Below the pieces are notes generated by a model. The model did no database searches. It was not told the DNA's origin and saw nothing but the letters and a program-made list of their open reading frames with translations. A stretch of DNA of 40,824 nucleotides from CAZKXX01 sp964556705 (GTDB lineage: Bacteria; Acidobacteriota; Terriglobia; UBA7540), in NCBI GenBank assembly GCA_964556705.1, contig CAZKXX010000025.1:1-40824 (forward strand). The letters are read 5' to 3'. A program made the position numbers and the translations under genes. Of this stretch, positions 23,886 through 32,397 are shown piece by piece (the stretch's first letter is position 1; every line of letters starts with the position of its first letter).

Positions 23886-26102
23886 ATGGCCTCCCAGGAA
23901 CCCAAATCCGAGCCCATGAACTTTCAGCTTCTTATTGACTCGATTCCCGCGCTGATCCACACCGCGTTACCCAACGGCGACCATGATTACTTTAACCAAA
24001 GTTGGCTGGACTTTGTCGGTCTGACCCTGAAGGACTTGTCAGGCTGGAAATGGAGTGCGGCAATTCATCCCGAAGACGTTCGAGGAATTGTGGAACAGTG
24101 GCGCGCGGCTCTTGTGACGGGGAAGCCTTTCGAGCATGAGGCGCGCGTACGGCGGGCGGATGGGGAATATCGCTGGATGTTTTACCGCAACGTGCCGCTG
24201 CTTGATGAGCGCGGAAACGTCGTTAAATGGTATGGATCCAGCGTCGATATCGAAGATCGGAAACAGGCTGAAGAGTCCCTGCGGCGCAATGAAGCTTATC
24301 TGGCGGAAGCGCAACAGCTGAGTCACACAGGCAGTTGGGCTTTCGATTTGGCCAGCAACAAGTATGTCTACGTTTCGGAGGAAGTCTTCCGGATTTTTGA
24401 ATTGGATGCACAAGAGGGTCCTCCGAACCGGGAAGCGATTTCCCGACGCATCCACCCGGAGGATTGGGACAGGGTGCAAGGGGACTTTGAGAAGTCGCTC
24501 CGCGAAAAAGTAGACATCTCGACCGAGTTCAGGATCGTGCTGCCCAGCGGGACGGTCAAACATATTCAGGCGATCCGGCACCCTGTCCTGAATGATGCGG
24601 GAGACGTCGTTAGACTGGTGGGCACCGTGATCGATGTGACGGAACGCAAGCGCGCCGAGGAAGTCCTGCGCCGGAGCGAGGCTTACCTGGCCGAGGCGCA
24701 GAGACTGACCCACACGGGCAGTTGGGCCTGGAGCGCCGCCACTCGCCAGTCGCTTTACTGGTCCGAGGAAATGTTCCGAATTTTCGGCTTAAACCCGCAG
24801 CAAGGTGTACCATCCGCCGAAACCTTCTGGCAGCGAATCCACCCTGAGGATTTTGACCGCACGTATGAACTGCTGATGAAGGCAGCGCTTGGCAGCATGG
24901 AGTACGAGCATGTCCACCGGATCGTGCTGCCCGATGGAACAGTCAAGCACATCCATGCGATCGGCCATCCGGTTCTCGATGAAAGCGGACAGGTCACTGA
25001 ATACGTCGGTACGGCAGTCGACGTCACCGAGCAGTATCAAAGCCGGGCGGCCCTGGAAAAAGCGTTTGAAGAGATCAAGGCCCTGAAAGACCAGCTCTAT
25101 AAAGAGAATCTGGCTCTTCGCGACGAAGTCGACCGGGCCTCAATGTTCGAGGAGATCGTGGGTACGTCACCGGCGCTGCAATCGGTGCTGGCGCGCGTGG
25201 CCAAGGTGGCTCCCATGGACTCGACGGTCCTCCTCACCGGCGAAACCGGGACGGGCAAGGAACTCGTCGCTCGCGCCATCCACAAACGCTCCCCGCGCTC
25301 CTCGCGAGCCTTTGTGAGTGTGAATTGCGCAGCCGTGCCGCGCGACTTGATCGCCTCAGAATTGTTTGGGCATGAGAAGGGCGCCTTTACGGGGGCAACC
25401 CAGCAGCGTCTGGGACGGTTTGAATTGGCCGAAGGAGGCACGATTCTCCTCGATGAGGTCGGTGAGCTTCCTGCCGAGACCCAGATCGCTCTTTTGCGCG
25501 TCCTCCAGGAACATGAATTCGAACGCGTGGGTGGAACTCGAACTATTCCAAGTGACGTTCGGGTGATTGCGGCCACTAACCGGGACTTGGAGGCAGCAAT
25601 TGCGGCGGGGACTTTTCGTCTTGACCTCTTCTACCGTCTCAACGTTTTTCCGATTGAGATTCCTCCTTTGCGGGAGCGAAAGGAAGACATCCCCCTGCTG
25701 GTCGAGTACTTCATCGATCGCTACGCAAGGAAAGCAGGAAAGATCATCCGGCGGATAAACAAAAAGAGCCTGGAATTGCTCCAGTCATACCCCTGGCCCG
25801 GCAACATTCGGGAGCTCCAAAATGTCATCGAGCGGTCGGTCATTGTTTGCGAAACGGAGACCCTGGCGGTCGATGAGCGCTGGCTCTCTCGGGGGGTTCC
25901 CTTGACACAGTCGCCCAGCCAGCCGCTGGCCAGAAAACTAGTAGCTGAGGAGCAGCAACTCATCGAGGCTGCCCTGGCTGAGACCCGAGGCCGAGTATCT
26001 GGTCCCTCGGGTGCGGCGGTCAAACTGGGCATTCCGGCCTCTACTCTGGAATCGAAGATTCGATCGCTGAAGATTGATAAGTATCGTTTCCGGGGTGGCT
26101 AG
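23886..26102 (+). CDS. Sigma-54-dependent transcriptional activator with three PAS domains
   Basis: A 738-residue enhancer-binding protein. Three PAS/PAC units occupy about residues 10-395, each ending in a 'gtviDvTerkrae'-type PAC motif (VDIEDRKQAEESLRRNEAYL; GTVIDVTERKRAEE; GTAVDVTEQYQSRA). A coiled-coil linker (EEIKALKDQLYKENLALRDE) leads to the AAA+ domain: Walker A GETGTGKE at about residue 451, the sigma-54-contacting GAFTGA at about residue 498, and Walker B GGTILLDEVGELP. The C-terminal 50 residues form a Fis-type helix-turn-helix (GPSGAAVKLGIPASTLESKI). There is no receiver domain, so the signal is probably sensed by PAS ligands (redox, heme, flavin or small molecule). ATG 23886 was preferred to a TTG 51 bases upstream; ATG 23916 is also possible. 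It is the natural regulator of promoters P1-P5. Confidence 0.93.
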   Translation: MASQEPKSEPMNFQLLIDSIPALIHTALPNGDHDYFNQSWLDFVGLTLKDLSGWKWSAAIHPEDVRGIVEQWRAALVTGKPFEHEARVRRADGEYRWMFYRNVPLLDERGNVVKWYGSSVDIEDRKQAEESLRRNEAYLAEAQQLSHTGSWAFDLASNKYVYVSEEVFRIFELDAQEGPPNREAISRRIHPEDWDRVQGDFEKSLREKVDISTEFRIVLPSGTVKHIQAIRHPVLNDAGDVVRLVGTVIDVTERKRAEEVLRRSEAYLAEAQRLTHTGSWAWSAATRQSLYWSEEMFRIFGLNPQQGVPSAETFWQRIHPEDFDRTYELLMKAALGSMEYEHVHRIVLPDGTVKHIHAIGHPVLDESGQVTEYVGTAVDVTEQYQSRAALEKAFEEIKALKDQLYKENLALRDEVDRASMFEEIVGTSPALQSVLARVAKVAPMDSTVLLTGETGTGKELVARAIHKRSPRSSRAFVSVNCAAVPRDLIASELFGHEKGAFTGATQQRLGRFELAEGGTILLDEVGELPAETQIALLRVLQEHEFERVGGTRTIPSDVRVIAATNRDLEAAIAAGTFRLDLFYRLNVFPIEIPPLRERKEDIPLLVEYFIDRYARKAGKIIRRINKKSLELLQSYPWPGNIRELQNVIERSVIVCETETLAVDERWLSRGVPLTQSPSQPLARKLVAEEQQLIEAALAETRGRVSGPSGAAVKLGIPASTLESKIRSLKIDKYRFRGG

Positions 26103-26159
26103 CGGCTAAGCGCACCCGCCCTCACACCTCTTCTGTTATTTCCGGCTTCTTCTCGAAAA

Positions 26160-26242
26160 TTCACAGATTCCCGAAGAATCGCGAACGGCGCGCTTGTTGG
26201 GCCTTCTGTTTTCAAAAGGTTACGATTGGCATCCGTCGTGCC
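26160..26242 (+). promoter_or_regulatory. Sigma-54 promoter P2 with degenerate palindrome
   Basis: TTGGCATCCGTCGTGCC (26226-26242) has GG and GC 10 bases apart. TTCACAGATTCCCGAA (26160-26175) matches the island palindrome at 12 of 16 positions and is centred 60.5 bp upstream of GG, the same distance as in P1. It drives the STAS-like gene at 26276. Confidence 0.7.
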
Positions 26243-26275
26243 CTCAGCAATTTTGAACGGCTTGACGCGGAGCCC

Positions 26276-26542
26276 ATGCTAAGGATTCAGACATCAACCG
26301 ACCGGGACCAGGTTGTTTTTCAGGTTAGTGGCCAGATCGAGGCGGAAGACGTGCCAGAGTTGCAGAGACTCATCGATTCTGAAGCGAACGATCACAACTT
26401 GGTGTTGGACTTGAAAGACGTAACGCTTGTGAATCGAGAGGCAGTCAGGTTCTTGGCAGACAGCGAAGCGGGTGGAGCCAAGCTCAGGAATTGCCCGGCA
26501 TATATCCGCGAGTGGATTATTAGAGAAAGAACTGCAAAGTGA
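26276..26542 (+). CDS. STAS-like small protein (anti-sigma-antagonist type)
   Basis: An 88-residue protein, MLRIQTSTDRDQVVFQVSGQ followed by IEAEDVPELQRLIDSEANDH, NLVLDLKDVTLVNREAVRFL and a C-terminal helix. A beta-strand, 'V.G.i...dv..L..li', 'LvlDlk.v..v...av.fL' pattern is typical of STAS domains of anti-anti-sigma factors. The usual phosphorylatable Ser/Thr after 'DL..v..id' is replaced by VNREA, so it may not be a phospho-switch. The ATG at 26276 lies about 22 bases after the expected P2 start site with GCGGAG as ribosome site. It probably works in signalling within the sigma-54 regulon; this is inferred. Confidence 0.65.
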   Translation: MLRIQTSTDRDQVVFQVSGQIEAEDVPELQRLIDSEANDHNLVLDLKDVTLVNREAVRFLADSEAGGAKLRNCPAYIREWIIRERTAK

Positions 26543-26664
26543 CCTGCCTCAGGGTGAGCCGCTCACGCAGAAGTTGGGCGGGCTGGAGCTCGCTGACCAA
26601 GGTTCACTGTCATGAGGTGCTCGGCCACCCTTCGGCCGCGGCCCTCAAGAGGAGTAATTTTCAA

Positions 26665-27639
26665 ATGCCTTATGCCGTCCGCCTCCATCGTCCCGGTGGG
26701 CCAGAAGTGCTCGTCTGGGAACGCGTCGAAGTCGCCAAACCTGGAAAAGGAGAGATTCTAATCCGGCATCGAGCCGTCGGTTTAAACTACATCGACGTAT
26801 ATCACCGCAATGGAACCTATCCGGTGCAGACCCCTGCGGTGCTCGGGCTGGAAGCAGCCGGAGTGGTCGAAGAGCTTGGGCCCGAGGTGACTGGTTTGCA
26901 CGTCGGTGACCGAGTCGCCTACGCCTCTCCTCCCTTGGGTGCATACAGTGAACTCCGGGTCATGCCGTCCGACCGTGTGGTGAAACTCCCGGACAACATT
27001 TCCGACCAGCAGGCAGCCGCCATGATGATGAAAGGTCTAACCGCCCAGTACCTCCTGCGCCGGACCTACAAGGTCGCCCCCGGCGACACCATCCTGGTGC
27101 ATGCCGCAGCGGGTGGGGTCGGCCTGATCCTTTGCCAGTGGGCCAAGCACCTCGGCGCGACCATCATCGGCACCGTGGGAAACGATGAGAAAGCCGCCCT
27201 GGCTCGAGCGAACGGCTGCACCCACACCATCGTCTATACGAAAGAGGATTTCCTGGCTCGCGTCCTGGAGATTACCTCCGGAAAGAAGCTCCCGGTCGTT
27301 TACGACTCCATCGGCAAGGACACCTTTCAGAAGTCGCTCGACTGCTTGCGCCCGTTTGGTCTCATGGTGCTTTTCGGGCAGTCCTCCGGACCTGTGCCGC
27401 CCTTTGACTTGGGTGTTCTGGCCGCCAAGGGATCGCTATTCATCACCCGCCCCACGATGATGACCTACACTGCGCGCCGGGAGGACTTGCTTGCGAGCGC
27501 GCGCGAATTGTTTGAGGCAGTCGGTAGTGGCGTGGTCAAGCTCCGCATCAACCAGACCTATGCCTTGAAGGACGCCGCACAGGCCCACTGCGACCTCGAG
27601 GCCCGCCAGACCAGCGGCTCAACCGTGTTCACGCTTTAG
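26665..27639 (+). CDS. NADPH:quinone oxidoreductase (zeta-crystallin type, MDR family)
   Basis: A 324-residue medium-chain dehydrogenase/reductase. The N-terminal GroES-like fold has VGLNYIDVYHRNGTYPVQTP and VLGLEAAGVVEELGPEV. The cofactor domain has the glycine-rich ILVHAAAGGVGLILCQWAK and a YDSIGKDTF stretch, with the C-terminal QTSGSTVFTL closing like QorA. The zinc ligands of alcohol dehydrogenases are lacking. QorA-type enzymes use NADPH to reduce quinones or reactive carbonyls, which fits an oxidative-stress role. The ATG at 26665 has the ribosome site AAGAGGAGT. It is 122 bases after the STAS-like gene and may be read from P2. Confidence 0.92.
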   Translation: MPYAVRLHRPGGPEVLVWERVEVAKPGKGEILIRHRAVGLNYIDVYHRNGTYPVQTPAVLGLEAAGVVEELGPEVTGLHVGDRVAYASPPLGAYSELRVMPSDRVVKLPDNISDQQAAAMMMKGLTAQYLLRRTYKVAPGDTILVHAAAGGVGLILCQWAKHLGATIIGTVGNDEKAALARANGCTHTIVYTKEDFLARVLEITSGKKLPVVYDSIGKDTFQKSLDCLRPFGLMVLFGQSSGPVPPFDLGVLAAKGSLFITRPTMMTYTARREDLLASARELFEAVGSGVVKLRINQTYALKDAAQAHCDLEARQTSGSTVFTL

Positions 27640-27941
27640 CGCTGGGGGAAGGCGCTCCCTTCCTTCCCTCGTGGGGTCGGCAAGGTCCTTGACCCAGACC
27701 GATCGATAGGCCTCAATCTCAGAAACCTTGGAAGTATTTTTCTATGATTCGTCGCCGATTCGCCACCAAGCTCGAAACTTCGATCGCCTGGCTGCAATGC
27801 CTGTTCGTATCCAGTACGCGAACGAAGCAGCGGGAGGCGATTGGCGTCGCGACTGGCCGGCCGTTTCTCCGGGCCGGCTCTAAGCAGGGTAACCGGGCAT
27901 GGTCGAAGTGACGGAGTCAAAGCGCCGTCGGTGAGGTTGTC
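27640..27941. other. 302-base intergenic region
   Basis: No gene or sigma-54 site is seen. A GGGAAGG / CCTTCCC pair (about 27646-27669) just after the reductase stop may act as a weak terminator. No promoter for the following permease gene is evident. Confidence 0.4.
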
Positions 27942-29027
27942 ATGGGGAAAGAAGCAAACAGGTGGTTTCTGCTGGCGTTGGCTGGTGGTGCGCTTTATCT
28001 CTGCTACCTGATCTCCAAGCCGTTCCTCGGGCCTGTTTTCGCGTCAATGGTATTAGCGATTGTCTTCTATCCGCTTCACAAGCGAATCGACTCGTCGACT
28101 CGACGCCCGAATTTGGCAGCAACGATTTCGACGGTCGTGGTGATCGTCGTGGTGGCGATTCCGGCCGTCGTCCTGAGTGTGGCGGTCATCCGGGAACTCA
28201 ACAACCTGTTTCATTCCCTCAGCGATAAAGGGGCGGTGCAAGGTGGTCTGAGCTCCTACTTGATGAACCTCCTGGAGACCCCTCTGCGCGTGCTCGAAAG
28301 GTATGTTGACCTGTCGGGAGTCGATCTACGGGCCGCCGCGCTGCGAAGGATCGACGAAGCTGGCAACTATCTGGTAAACGCCGGAGTCCGGGCGACAGGA
28401 GATGTGTTTTCGCTGATTATCGGCATCGTTGCGGTCTTCTTTACGCTCTTCTTTCTCTTTCGCGACGGGCCGATGATCCTGGGGCGCATTGCAGAGGTCC
28501 TCCCACTGACCACGCAGCAGGCAAGCAAATTAGCCACGGGAGTAAAGGAGACGATTGTTGCCAGCGTGTACGGAGCAATTGCCGTAGGTCTGGCCCAAGG
28601 TTCGCTGACCGGTCTCGCCTTCTGGGTACTAGGTTTGGAATTGCCGGTTCTTTGGGGGATGGTAACGGCGGCAGCCTCGCTCCTGCCGGTTGTCGGCACA
28701 GGACTGGTCTGGGTTCCGGCTGCGATCGTTCTCGCTGTCAGTGGACATTGGATAAAAGCGCTTCTGCTCCTTGCCTGGGGAGGGGCAGTGGTCGCACAGA
28801 TCGACACGCTTGTGCGGCCCTACGTGGTTAGCGGTCGAACCAGGCTGAATAGTCTGATGATTTTCTTTGCACTCCTGGGCGGTGTAAAGGCGTTCGGCCT
28901 GATGGGTCTCTTTATCGGGCCGATGGTGGTTTCGGTCACGACGGCTGTGCTTGACATGCTCAAAGAAGCCAATGCCTCCCACCCCGAAAGTGAGCCGAAG
29001 GAGCAAGTGGCAACAGCCATCGAGTGA
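27942..29027 (+). CDS. AI-2E family transporter (PerM/TqsA type permease)
   Basis: A 361-residue polytopic membrane protein. It starts with a charged MGKEANRWF, then paired hydrophobic helices (FLLALAGGALYLCYL; FGTVFASMVLAIV-like region with FYPLHKRID), a soluble middle section (about residues 90-155), and a helix-rich C-terminal half with FFTLFFLFRDGPMILGRI, AIAVGLAQGSLTGLAFWVLG and LLGGVKAFGLMGLFIGPMVV. These are the hallmarks of the AI-2E transporter (UPF0118) family. Members export autoinducer-2 or act as Na+/H+ antiporters or pH-tolerance permeases, so the substrate is not settled. It has a weak GTGAGG site before the ATG. Its place among stress genes suggests an ion or pH homeostasis role. 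Confidence 0.9.
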   Translation: MGKEANRWFLLALAGGALYLCYLISKPFLGPVFASMVLAIVFYPLHKRIDSSTRRPNLAATISTVVVIVVVAIPAVVLSVAVIRELNNLFHSLSDKGAVQGGLSSYLMNLLETPLRVLERYVDLSGVDLRAAALRRIDEAGNYLVNAGVRATGDVFSLIIGIVAVFFTLFFLFRDGPMILGRIAEVLPLTTQQASKLATGVKETIVASVYGAIAVGLAQGSLTGLAFWVLGLELPVLWGMVTAAASLLPVVGTGLVWVPAAIVLAVSGHWIKALLLLAWGGAVVAQIDTLVRPYVVSGRTRLNSLMIFFALLGGVKAFGLMGLFIGPMVVSVTTAVLDMLKEANASHPESEPKEQVATAIE

Positions 29028-29102
29028 CTTTTCGATGGTTGTTAGGTGTCAGTCCCTAACTTCCGGCTGCCGCGCGGGGTTCCCCAAAAACCCAACATTA
29101 TT

Positions 29103-29196
29103 TTCGCGAAGTTCACGAATTCGCGGAGAGATTGTGGCTCCGCGATGGCGAACCACATTTACTTTCAACGAGTTGGCCTTGGCACTTGCATTGCAT
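29103..29196 (+). promoter_or_regulatory. Sigma-54 promoter P3 with palindromic activator site
   Basis: TTGGCACTTGCATTGCAT (29179-29196) is a nearly perfect sigma-54 -24/-12 box (TGGCAC-N5-TTGCA). The palindrome TTCACGAATTCGCGGA (29112-29127) is centred 61.5 bp upstream of GG. A further TTCGCGAA overlaps its left side (29103-29110). It drives the DUF1269 gene at 29251 and possibly the hdeD, beta-grasp and protease genes beyond. Confidence 0.88.
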
Positions 29197-29250
29197 TGAT
29201 AAGGTCCGACAGCAACTGGAAAGTGACCGCAAAACAAAAGGAGCAAAACC

Positions 29251-29961
29251 ATGGATAGGATGCTGGTAGTTATCTTCGACACAGAAAACAAGGCCTACGA
29301 AGGGAAGAAGGCGCTTTTTCAACTGGAAAACGAGGGCAGCATTGCCGTCTACGCATACGCTGTGATTGGCAAGAACCCGGATGGCACCACAACGCTGAAG
29401 CAAGGTGACGACTTCGGACCTCTCGGGACGCTGGTGGGAACCTCGGTGGGAGCCCTCATCGGTCTCCTCGGCGGGCCGGTCGGCGCCGCGGTCGGGGCGA
29501 CTGCGGGGTTGATTGTCGGCGGCGCGGTGGACCTGGACAACTCCAAGGTTGGTGTCGATTTCGTTGATGATGTGCGACAGCAACTGCAACCGGGCCGGTT
29601 CGCAGTCGTCGCGGACATTCAGGAAGACTGGACGACTCCGGTGGACACCCGCATGGAAGCGATCGGGGGAACTGTATACCGGCGGGCACTGTCGGAGGTG
29701 AGGCAAACGGTTTATGAGGAAGACGCCGCGGCCATAAAAGCGGACATCGCACAAATGAAGGCAGAGCACGCCGAGGCTCGTGCCGACCGCAAAGCCAAGC
29801 TCATGGAGAAGATCAACCAGCTCGAGTCCAGGCTACAAGCGCAGCTCGAAAAATCCAAGCAGCGGCGCGAGGCAGCGGAGGCCCAAGCAAAGGCCAAAGT
29901 TGAGGTCCTTAAGGCCAAGGCCGCGGCTTTGAAGGCCAAGGCGACAAGGACACACATTTAG
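29251..29961 (+). CDS. DUF1269 family protein with glycine-zipper segment and coiled-coil tail
   Basis: A 236-residue protein. The N-terminal part, MLVVIFDTENKAYEGKKALF, continues with AVYAYAVIGKNPDGTTTLKQ. A glycine-zipper hydrophobic segment (about residues 62-92: GTSVGALIGLLGGPVGAAVG) follows, then a domain with VGVDFVDDVRQQLQPGRFAV. This matches DUF1269. The last 80 residues (about 155-236) are a highly charged Ala/Lys/Glu coiled coil (AEHAEARADRKAKLMEKINQ; KAKAAALKAKATRTHI). The glycine zipper suggests membrane insertion or oligomerisation. The ATG follows AAAAGGAGC by 8 bases and lies about 45 bases after the P3 start site. The function is unknown, but the gene is a stress-regulated membrane-associated protein by context. 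Confidence 0.82.
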   Translation: MDRMLVVIFDTENKAYEGKKALFQLENEGSIAVYAYAVIGKNPDGTTTLKQGDDFGPLGTLVGTSVGALIGLLGGPVGAAVGATAGLIVGGAVDLDNSKVGVDFVDDVRQQLQPGRFAVVADIQEDWTTPVDTRMEAIGGTVYRRALSEVRQTVYEEDAAAIKADIAQMKAEHAEARADRKAKLMEKINQLESRLQAQLEKSKQRREAAEAQAKAKVEVLKAKAAALKAKATRTHI

Positions 29962-30290
29962 CACCCGATGCACTCTCGCTCGCGTGCTTCAACGTAAGCT
30001 TTCGGTAGGCCTGCGTAAACCCGGACTTAAGACCGGCGGTGGCTCATCGGCAGTAGCCTTGGGCCACCCACGCAGGAGTAGTGCAGTGACTGCTGTTCGG
30101 ACGCCGATGATGGGAGCGGAGTCAAGCTCCTCCGTGACCGTTCCAAAGTCGGCGGGAGCGATTTCGGCTCCAAAGAACTCCGCGGAGGTTTTCTTGCACG
30201 GGTGGCGGGCAAACCGCTGCGATAGGGCCGGAGCGGGCCGCAACGACAAGGCCTACACGACAACATGCAGTTCGTAAAAGGAGAAGGACA
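29962..30290. other. 329-base intergenic region
   Basis: No recognisable gene, sigma-54 box or palindrome is seen. Short open frames on both strands show no features. It may be the scar of a lost gene between the DUF1269 and first HdeD-family genes. Confidence 0.4.
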
Positions 30291-30854
30291 ATGACGAAGA
30301 TTTCTGATGTGTTCATGGCTGAGATAGCGGAAGTTCGAAAATCCTGGGTCTGGTTCCTCCTCATCGGAATCCTTTTAATGGTCCTGGGCGCCACTTGCAT
30401 ACTCAAAGCGCAGACCGCAACCACTTTTTCCATCCTGGTATTGGGCTGGATCCTGGTGATCAGCGGGGTGTTCTGGCTCATAAATTCGTTTCTCGCTGTC
30501 GCGACGCCCGTATTCTTCCTGTTCCTCCTGGGCGCGATCATTCGCGGAGCTGCCGGATACCTCCTGATTCGTCACCCGGACGCAGGCGCGGCAGCAGTGA
30601 CCATGCTGCTCGCTGCGCTCTTCATCGTAGGAGGGCTGTTCCGGACAGTCGGGGCGAGTGTCATTAGGTTCCCTTCGTGGGGTGGGACGGTCCTCTCCGG
30701 AATAGTCGCCGTGGGTCTCGGCATCTATCTCCTGGCGAATTGGCCCGTAGCCAGCACCTTCTTCGTTGGGATCGTGATTGGCGTCGACCTGTTGTTTGAC
30801 GGGGTAGCCCTCTTGGCTTTCGGCGCCGCCATTCGCAGCTTGCCCCGTGCATAG
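30291..30854 (+). CDS. HdeD-family membrane protein, copy 1
   Basis: A 187-residue protein with six hydrophobic helices arranged as three pairs (about residues 17-38, 44-64, 70-90, 97-116, 128-147, 152-175). It starts MTKISDVFMAEIAEVRKSW and contains FLLIGILLMVLGATCIL and VLGWILVISGVFWLINSF. The repeat 'G...ll.G......P......l......l...l.Gi' is diagnostic of the HdeD/DUF308 family. E. coli HdeD is linked to acid resistance at high cell density, and HdeD copies are carried on heat-resistance islands; the molecular mechanism is not known. The ATG follows AAAAGGAGAAGGACA. It is separated by 329 bases from the DUF1269 gene, and no own sigma-54 site is seen. Confidence 0.88.
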   Translation: MTKISDVFMAEIAEVRKSWVWFLLIGILLMVLGATCILKAQTATTFSILVLGWILVISGVFWLINSFLAVATPVFFLFLLGAIIRGAAGYLLIRHPDAGAAAVTMLLAALFIVGGLFRTVGASVIRFPSWGGTVLSGIVAVGLGIYLLANWPVASTFFVGIVIGVDLLFDGVALLAFGAAIRSLPRA

Positions 30855-30926
30855 CCGCGCGCAGGACAAGGCGTTGCCCTACGCGCCGGAGTGGCCCTGA
30901 CGGGCGCCCCACTCCAAGGAGCGAAG

Positions 30927-31121
30927 ATGATATCCGTAACTCTCATAGGGCCCGACAAAGTCCGGTCCCTCGTGCGTATAAGTGAGGGGGCCACCGTCCG
31001 CGATGTCGCGACTTCCAAGTACCACTTGTTCCATCGGACGACAAAAAGAAACGGCATAAACGTTGTTCCATTTACAGCGGAGGTTGCAGACGGCGATACC
31101 GTGACCCTGGAAAGCGAGTGA
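30927..31121 (+). CDS. Small beta-grasp-like protein (64 residues)
   Basis: The ATG at 30927 (MISVTLIGPDKVRSLVRISE) is favoured by the ribosome site AAGGAGCGAAG directly upstream; the longer frame begins in non-conserved sequence. The order 'strand - GATVRDVA - VVPFTAEVADGDTVTLES' resembles MoaD/ThiS/TGS beta-grasp proteins, with ADGDTVTL as the final strand. It lacks a C-terminal Gly-Gly, so it is not a sulfur carrier. It is 7 bases before the site-2 protease gene and probably translated with it; a partner or regulator of that protease is a guess. Confidence 0.55.
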   Translation: MISVTLIGPDKVRSLVRISEGATVRDVATSKYHLFHRTTKRNGINVVPFTAEVADGDTVTLESE

Positions 31122-31128
31122 CGGGCCG

Positions 31129-32295
31129 ATGCGCTCTAACATCAAACTGGGAACAATTCATGGAATCGAGATCGGGCTCCACTACAGCTGGTTCGTCATT
31201 GCTGCCCTGATTGCGTTTTCTCTCGGCGAACGGTTTCGTCAGGTTAACCCCGGTTGGGGCACAAGCCGAATTTGGATCGCTGCGCTGCTCACCGCGGTGC
31301 TGTTCTTCGCCACTCTGCTGTTGCACGAACTCTCCCATTCGCTCGTCGCCCAGGCGCGCGGATTGAAGGTGAAAGCAATCACCCTTTTCGCACTCGGCGG
31401 TGTTTCCCAAATCGAGGATGATGCCACCGACGCGAAAACAGAATTCTGGGTCGCGATCGCTGGGCCGCTCGCCAGCCTGGTGATCGGGTTTGGCTGCCTC
31501 GCCATGGCAGTCAGCCTTGGCTGGCAACGTTCAGGCGAACCGCATACCGCAGTGACCGCCGTCCTGGTTTGGCTGGGATACATCAACGTCGCGCTCGCGA
31601 TTTTCAATATGATTCCCGGGTTTCCACTCGACGGCGGCCGGGTATTTCGCGCCATCGTGTGGGCGATTACCAAGAATGTTGATCGCTCCACCCGCATCGC
31701 CGCGGGCGTCGGTCAAGTTGTGGCGTTTCTATTCATTCTCGCAGGGTTATGGAACTTCTTTGGCGGGGCTGGCTTTAACGGCCTATGGATCGCATTCATC
31801 GGCTGGTTTCTGATGGACGCGGCTAAAAGCAGTTACGCCCAGGTGGAGATCGCGGCTGCCTTTCGGGGGATGCGAGTCTCAGAAGTGATGTCAAGCGGCT
31901 GCGCCATCGTGAACCGCGCCATGAGTTTGCGGGATTTTGTTGACACCTGCCTCCTGAAGACCGGCGAGCGATGCTTCGCCGTGGAGGACCGCGGTCGCTT
32001 CGTGGGCCTCATTACCTTACGGGATGTGGGCGCCATCCCGCGCGACAGGTGGGACCACACCACGGTGCGCGAAGCCATGCGGCCGCTTGAGGGGCTGCAA
32101 ATCATCACTCCCGATACGCAGATTTTGGACGCGCTGAAACTCATGGCCCGCAACGATGTCAACCAACTGCCGGTGGTGGCGAATGGCACTCTGCAAGGGA
32201 TCGTTTCCCGTTCGCATCTCATGCAGTTATTGCAGGCCCGTACTGAGTTGCAACTCCCGGCCGCCCAACAGCCGCCAATTACGGCGGATGGGTAG
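31129..32295 (+). CDS. Site-2 (M50) intramembrane metalloprotease with C-terminal CBS domain pair
   Basis: A 388-residue protein. The membrane domain (about residues 1-225, six helices) holds the zinc site HELSH at about residues 66-70 and NMIPGFPLDGGRV at about 160-172, whose Asp is the third ligand. AIAGPLASLVIGFG follows the usual G-P-L motif. The tail (about 248-375) has two CBS repeats (VSEVMSSGCAIVNRAMSLRD; TVREAMRPLEGLQIITPDTQ), the architecture of SpoIVFB/Rip3-type proteases, where CBS domains sense adenine nucleotides. It cuts membrane-spanning helices, often anti-sigma factors, though no such gene is seen nearby. ATG 31129 lies 7 bases after the previous stop. Likely part of the P3 transcript. 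Confidence 0.93.
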   Translation: MRSNIKLGTIHGIEIGLHYSWFVIAALIAFSLGERFRQVNPGWGTSRIWIAALLTAVLFFATLLLHELSHSLVAQARGLKVKAITLFALGGVSQIEDDATDAKTEFWVAIAGPLASLVIGFGCLAMAVSLGWQRSGEPHTAVTAVLVWLGYINVALAIFNMIPGFPLDGGRVFRAIVWAITKNVDRSTRIAAGVGQVVAFLFILAGLWNFFGGAGFNGLWIAFIGWFLMDAAKSSYAQVEIAAAFRGMRVSEVMSSGCAIVNRAMSLRDFVDTCLLKTGERCFAVEDRGRFVGLITLRDVGAIPRDRWDHTTVREAMRPLEGLQIITPDTQILDALKLMARNDVNQLPVVANGTLQGIVSRSHLMQLLQARTELQLPAAQQPPITADG

Positions 32296-32397
32296 CGAAC
32301 CCAGGCACGTGGCTGTCAGCCTGAGCGTAGCGGAGGATCCTTTTCAGTCGACTTAAGATTTACTCCGCTCACTCGCGCCTGGCAATTTTTGACGAAG

